Positions 6,190 to 8,339 of a stretch of 8,339 bases of DNA are shown here, in pieces. A model generated the notes under the pieces. That model worked only from the letters and a program-made list of their open reading frames with translations, was not told the origin of the DNA and did no database searches. Made by a program: the position numbers and the translations under genes. The stretch is taken from assembly GCA_035493195.1 (NCBI GenBank), contig DATJIM010000331.1, positions 1-8,339 on the forward strand, given 5' to 3'. Origin of the DNA: Schlegelella_A sp035493195. Its GTDB lineage: Bacteria; Pseudomonadota; Gammaproteobacteria; Burkholderiales; Burkholderiaceae_C. Within the stretch, counting starts at the first letter, position 1. Every line of letters begins with the position of its first letter.

Positions 6190-7169
6190 GCCGCGGCCTG
6201 CAGCGCGGGAGCGTGCAGCCAGCACGCGGCACGGGTCGCGCCCGCGGTCATCAGCTCGGGGCGCGACTGCATGCATGGCGCGAAGACGCGCGGACAGCGC
6301 GGGTGAAACGCGCAGCCGGGCGGGATTGCGTTCAGGCGGGGCATGGCGCCGTCGATCTGCAGCAGTCGCGGCCGGTCTTCGTCCATCGCCGGGATCGACC
6401 CCATCAGGCCCGCGGTGTACGGATGCGCCGGCGCGTGGATGACCTCGGCGACCGGTCCGATCTCGACGACCCTGCCGGCGTACATGACAGCGACGCGATC
6501 GCACGTCTCGGCGATGACGCCCATGTCGTGGGTGACGAGCATCACCGCGGAGCCGTGCTCGCGGCAGAGCCGCTTGAGGAGCGCGATGATCTGCGCCTGG
6601 ATCGAGACGTCGAGCGCAGTCGTCGGCTCGTCGGCGACGATCAGGCGCGGCTCGCCGGCGAGCGCGAGCGCGATGACGACGCGCTGGCGCATCCCACCCG
6701 AGAACTGGTGCGGGTACTGGTCGAGCCGCTGTTCGGCCGCCGGGATGCCGGTCTCCTGCAGCAGCCGCACCGCGCGCCGGCGCGCCTCGGCGGTACCGAG
6801 CCCGAGATGGGTCTGGATCGTTTCGACGAGCTGCTGGCCGACGGTGTAGAGCGGGTCGAGCGACGTCAGCGGGTCCTGGAAGATCGCGCCGATCCGCCGG
6901 CCGCGAAGCCTGCGCATGGCCTCGTACGGAAGGTTGTCGATGCGCGCGCCTTCGAAGCGGATCTCACCGCCTGCGATCCGCCCGGGCGGGTCGAGCAGGC
7001 CGATGATCGAAGCGCCCGTCAGCGACTTGCCGGCGCCCGACTCGCCGACGACGCCGAGCACCTCGCCCGGAGCGATCGAGAACGAAACGTCGTCGAGCGC
7101 GACCACCCGGCCGCGGCGGCCCGGGAACTCGACGCGCAGGTGCTCGACTTCGAGGAGCGGCGCCGGCAT
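6186..7169 (-). CDS. dppD: Peptide ABC importer, ATP-binding subunit DppD/OppD type
   Basis: This is the partner ATPase of the importer, cytoplasmic and expected to pair with DppF under the DppBC permease. The 327 residues fit the family. Motifs: Walker A GESGAGKS (42-49), Q-loop Gln98 in IFQDPLTSLDP, signature SGGMRQR (157-163, with the Met variant usual for DppD/OppD), Walker B LIVADE (176-181), D-loop TALD, and H-loop His214 in VTHDMGV. The C-terminal oligo/dipeptide domain carries HPYTAGLMGSIP and GCAFHPRCP, with cysteines at 286, 292, 299 and 316, matching the 4Fe-4S ligand pattern described for DppD-type ATPases. ATG at 7169 gives the standard N-terminus (PLLEVEHLRVEF). The only purine run, AGGGG, sits 2 bases before the ATG and overlaps the stop of the upstream lipoprotein gene. 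Translation is thus probably coupled. Its stop overlaps the dppF start. Confidence 0.95.
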   Translation of the reverse strand: MPAPLLEVEHLRVEFPGRRGRVVALDDVSFSIAPGEVLGVVGESGAGKSLTGASIIGLLDPPGRIAGGEIRFEGARIDNLPYEAMRRLRGRRIGAIFQDPLTSLDPLYTVGQQLVETIQTHLGLGTAEARRRAVRLLQETGIPAAEQRLDQYPHQFSGGMRQRVVIALALAGEPRLIVADEPTTALDVSIQAQIIALLKRLCREHGSAVMLVTHDMGVIAETCDRVAVMYAGRVVEIGPVAEVIHAPAHPYTAGLMGSIPAMDEDRPRLLQIDGAMPRLNAIPPGCAFHPRCPRVFAPCMQSRPELMTAGATRAACWLHAPALQAAA

Positions 7170-7174
7170 CGCCC

Positions 7175-7579
7175 CTAGCTTTTCGCCGGCGGCGGCGTGC
7201 AGCCGCCCACCGGCTCCTCGTAGTCGACCCTGACCGTGAAGTCGGAGTCGAGGCGGTTGTCACGCACCGCGACCAGGTAGTAGCGCGTGCACGGGCGAAC
7301 GTCGAGCGAGAACTCGCGCTCCTCGCCGAGGCGATAGGCGCCGCCGTGCGGGCCCTGCACCGTGATCCGGCGCAGCCCGGGATCGACGAGCACCGGCCGC
7401 AGCGTCGTGTCCTTGCCGTCGACGCGAACGATCGTCACCGGATACGTGTCGAGCGGCGTCTTGTAGTAGCGCTGACCGTACAGCTGCGAGTAATGGTATT
7501 CGGTGGTCGCGCAGCCGGCGAGCGCGACGATGCCGAGCGCGACGAAGGCGCGGAACCAGGATTGTTGAACGGGGCGCAT
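7175..7579 (-). CDS. Unknown small lipoprotein encoded inside the peptide importer operon
   Basis: I do not recognise this family. The 134-residue product has a lipoprotein signal peptide: basic start, hydrophobic FVALGIVALAGC, with lipobox LAGC and Cys23. The next residues are ATT, with no Asp at +2, so sorting to the outer membrane is likely if Lol rules hold. The mature part is Tyr-rich at first (EYHYSQLYGQRYY), then looks like alternating beta strands, with a VDGK...VDPGLRRITV stretch recalling PEGA or carboxypeptidase-regulatory-like beta-sandwich domains (inference only). The end has PCTRYYLVAVRDNRLDSDFTVRVDYEEPVGGC, where Cys97 and Cys127 could form a disulfide. The ATG start is backed by TAGGAG seven bases upstream. 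It lies 37 bases after dppC and 5 bases before dppD, same strand, so it is probably cotranscribed with the importer. Confidence 0.85.
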   Translation of the reverse strand: MRPVQQSWFRAFVALGIVALAGCATTEYHYSQLYGQRYYKTPLDTYPVTIVRVDGKDTTLRPVLVDPGLRRITVQGPHGGAYRLGEEREFSLDVRPCTRYYLVAVRDNRLDSDFTVRVDYEEPVGGCTPPPAKS

Positions 7580-7586
7580 CGATTCG

Positions 7587-7592
7587 CTCCTA
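7587..7592 (-). promoter_or_regulatory. Ribosome binding site of the operon lipoprotein
   Basis: Minus-strand TAGGAG followed by a 7-base spacer and the ATG at 7579. This is the best Shine-Dalgarno in the window. It shows the lipoprotein gene is independently translated, not an open frame by chance. Confidence 0.7.
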
Positions 7593-7616
7593 GGCGGGTG
7601 GCGCTTGCCGCGGGGA

Positions 7617-8339
7617 TCAGCGCAGGCGCGGGTTCAGGGCATCGCGCAGCCAGTCCCCGAACAGGTTGATGCTGAGCGCGATGAGTACGAGTGTGGCACC
7701 AGGGAATATCACAAGCCACCAGGCGCCGCTGAAAAGTTGTTTGTTGCCCTCGTTAATGAAGGTGCCGAGCGAGGGCGACGTCGGCGAGACGCCGACGCCG
7801 AGGAACGAGAGCGTCGCCTCGGCCAGGATCGCGACCGCGACCTGGATCGTCGACAGCACGAGCACCGGACCCATGACGTTGGGCAGCACGTGGCGCACCA
7901 TGATCCGCCAAGGCGGCACGCCGATGACGCGCGCCGCCTGGACATATTCCTTGTGGCGCTCGACCATCGTCGAACCGCGCACCGCGCGCGCGTACTGCAC
8001 CCACCCCGGCAACGCGATCGCGACGATGACGACGCCAAAGGCGAGCAGGTCGTTGGCGTTGGGAAACAGTGCGTGGCCGACGCCGGCGAAGAGAAGCGCG
8101 ATCAGGATCGACGGAAACGACAGCATGACGTCGCAGATGCGCATGATCAGCGCGTCGATGCGACCGCCGACGTAGCCCGACACGAGCCCCAGGCCGACGC
8201 CGATGACGAGCGAGAGCACGACCGACGCGCCGCCGACGAAGAGCGAGATGCGCGCGCCGAACATCAACGCCGAAAGCACGTCGCGGCCCTGCTCGTCGGT
8301 GCCGAGCGGATACTTCGGCGTGCCGCCCTGCATCCACGC
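7617..8339 (-). CDS. dppC: Peptide ABC importer permease DppC/OppC type (5' end outside window)
   Basis: This is one of the two inner-membrane permease subunits of the importer. The 240 residues in the window begin mid-gene (AWMQGGTPKYPLGTDEQGRDVLS). The LGTDEQGRDVLSALMFGARISL segment is the periplasmic-side motif preceding the second membrane helix in DppC/OppC proteins. Hydrophobic segments follow at about SLFVGGASVVLSLVIGVGLGLV, VMLSFPSILIALLFAGVG, LLAFGVVIVAIALPGW, VMGPVLVLSTIQVAVAILAEATLSFLGVG and WWLVIFPGATLVLIALSINLFGDWL. The EAA loop that docks on the ATPases is seen as EYVQAARVIGVPPWRIMVRHVLPN. The C-terminus DALNPRLR is typical. With a family length near 280-300 residues, about 40-60 N-terminal residues and the first helix lie past the right edge. 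The ATG at 8333 is internal and not the true start. Confidence 0.93.
   Translation of the reverse strand, partial: AWMQGGTPKYPLGTDEQGRDVLSALMFGARISLFVGGASVVLSLVIGVGLGLVSGYVGGRIDALIMRICDVMLSFPSILIALLFAGVGHALFPNANDLLAFGVVIVAIALPGWVQYARAVRGSTMVERHKEYVQAARVIGVPPWRIMVRHVLPNVMGPVLVLSTIQVAVAILAEATLSFLGVGVSPTSPSLGTFINEGNKQLFSGAWWLVIFPGATLVLIALSINLFGDWLRDALNPRLR

Noticed and set aside
6190..6504. N-terminal extension of dppF upstream of GTG 6189
   Set aside because: The extra 105 residues are Arg-rich and read through the dppD C-terminal coding region in another frame. The GTGA overlap gives the normal DppF start.

Overview
The window looks like a chromosomal segment of a high-GC member of the Betaproteobacteria. 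This is inferred from gene content and order, not from a search: a type IV pilus gene pilM divergent from the class A penicillin-binding protein gene mrcA (ponA), followed by cyaY, an LptM-type lipoprotein gene and lysA. No rRNA, tRNA, CRISPR array, insertion sequence or phage gene was seen. Nearly every base is coding. The only sizeable non-coding stretch is the 272-base gap between pilM and mrcA.

Layout. Positions 1-630 (minus) hold the first 210 codons of pilM, cut by the window edge. Positions 631-902 are a divergent regulatory region with a perfect TATAAT box facing mrcA and a bulged 10-bp hairpin just upstream of the pilM ribosome binding site. Positions 903-3284 (plus) are mrcA, complete, with all glycosyltransferase and transpeptidase motifs. 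Positions 3291-3665 (minus) are cyaY (frataxin), convergent with mrcA and only 6 bases from it. Positions 3664-3870 (plus) are a small LptM-like lipoprotein gene whose ATG shares a CATG with the ATG of cyaY. Positions 3867-5156 (plus) are lysA, overlapping the lipoprotein gene by ATGA. Positions 5173-8339 (minus) are the distal part of a dipeptide/oligopeptide ABC importer operon, in transcription order dppC (5' end cut off), a small unknown lipoprotein, dppD and dppF. Its dppB and any binding protein would lie beyond position 8339.

How the genes relate. The left and central genes deal largely with the envelope: pilus assembly platform (PilM), peptidoglycan polymerisation and cross-linking (PBP1A), LPS transport assembly (LptM) and meso-diaminopimelate to lysine conversion (LysA). 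CyaY is the iron-sulfur/iron homeostasis outlier, but its place beside lptM is a known arrangement in Proteobacteria. The right-hand operon imports short peptides.

Most of the window is ordinary core genome. I did not find a convincing undescribed system. The points most worth a second look are the unrecognised lipoprotein gene inside the peptide importer operon, the cyaY/lptM start-codon overlap with a possible leaderless promoter, and the hairpin in the pilM leader.
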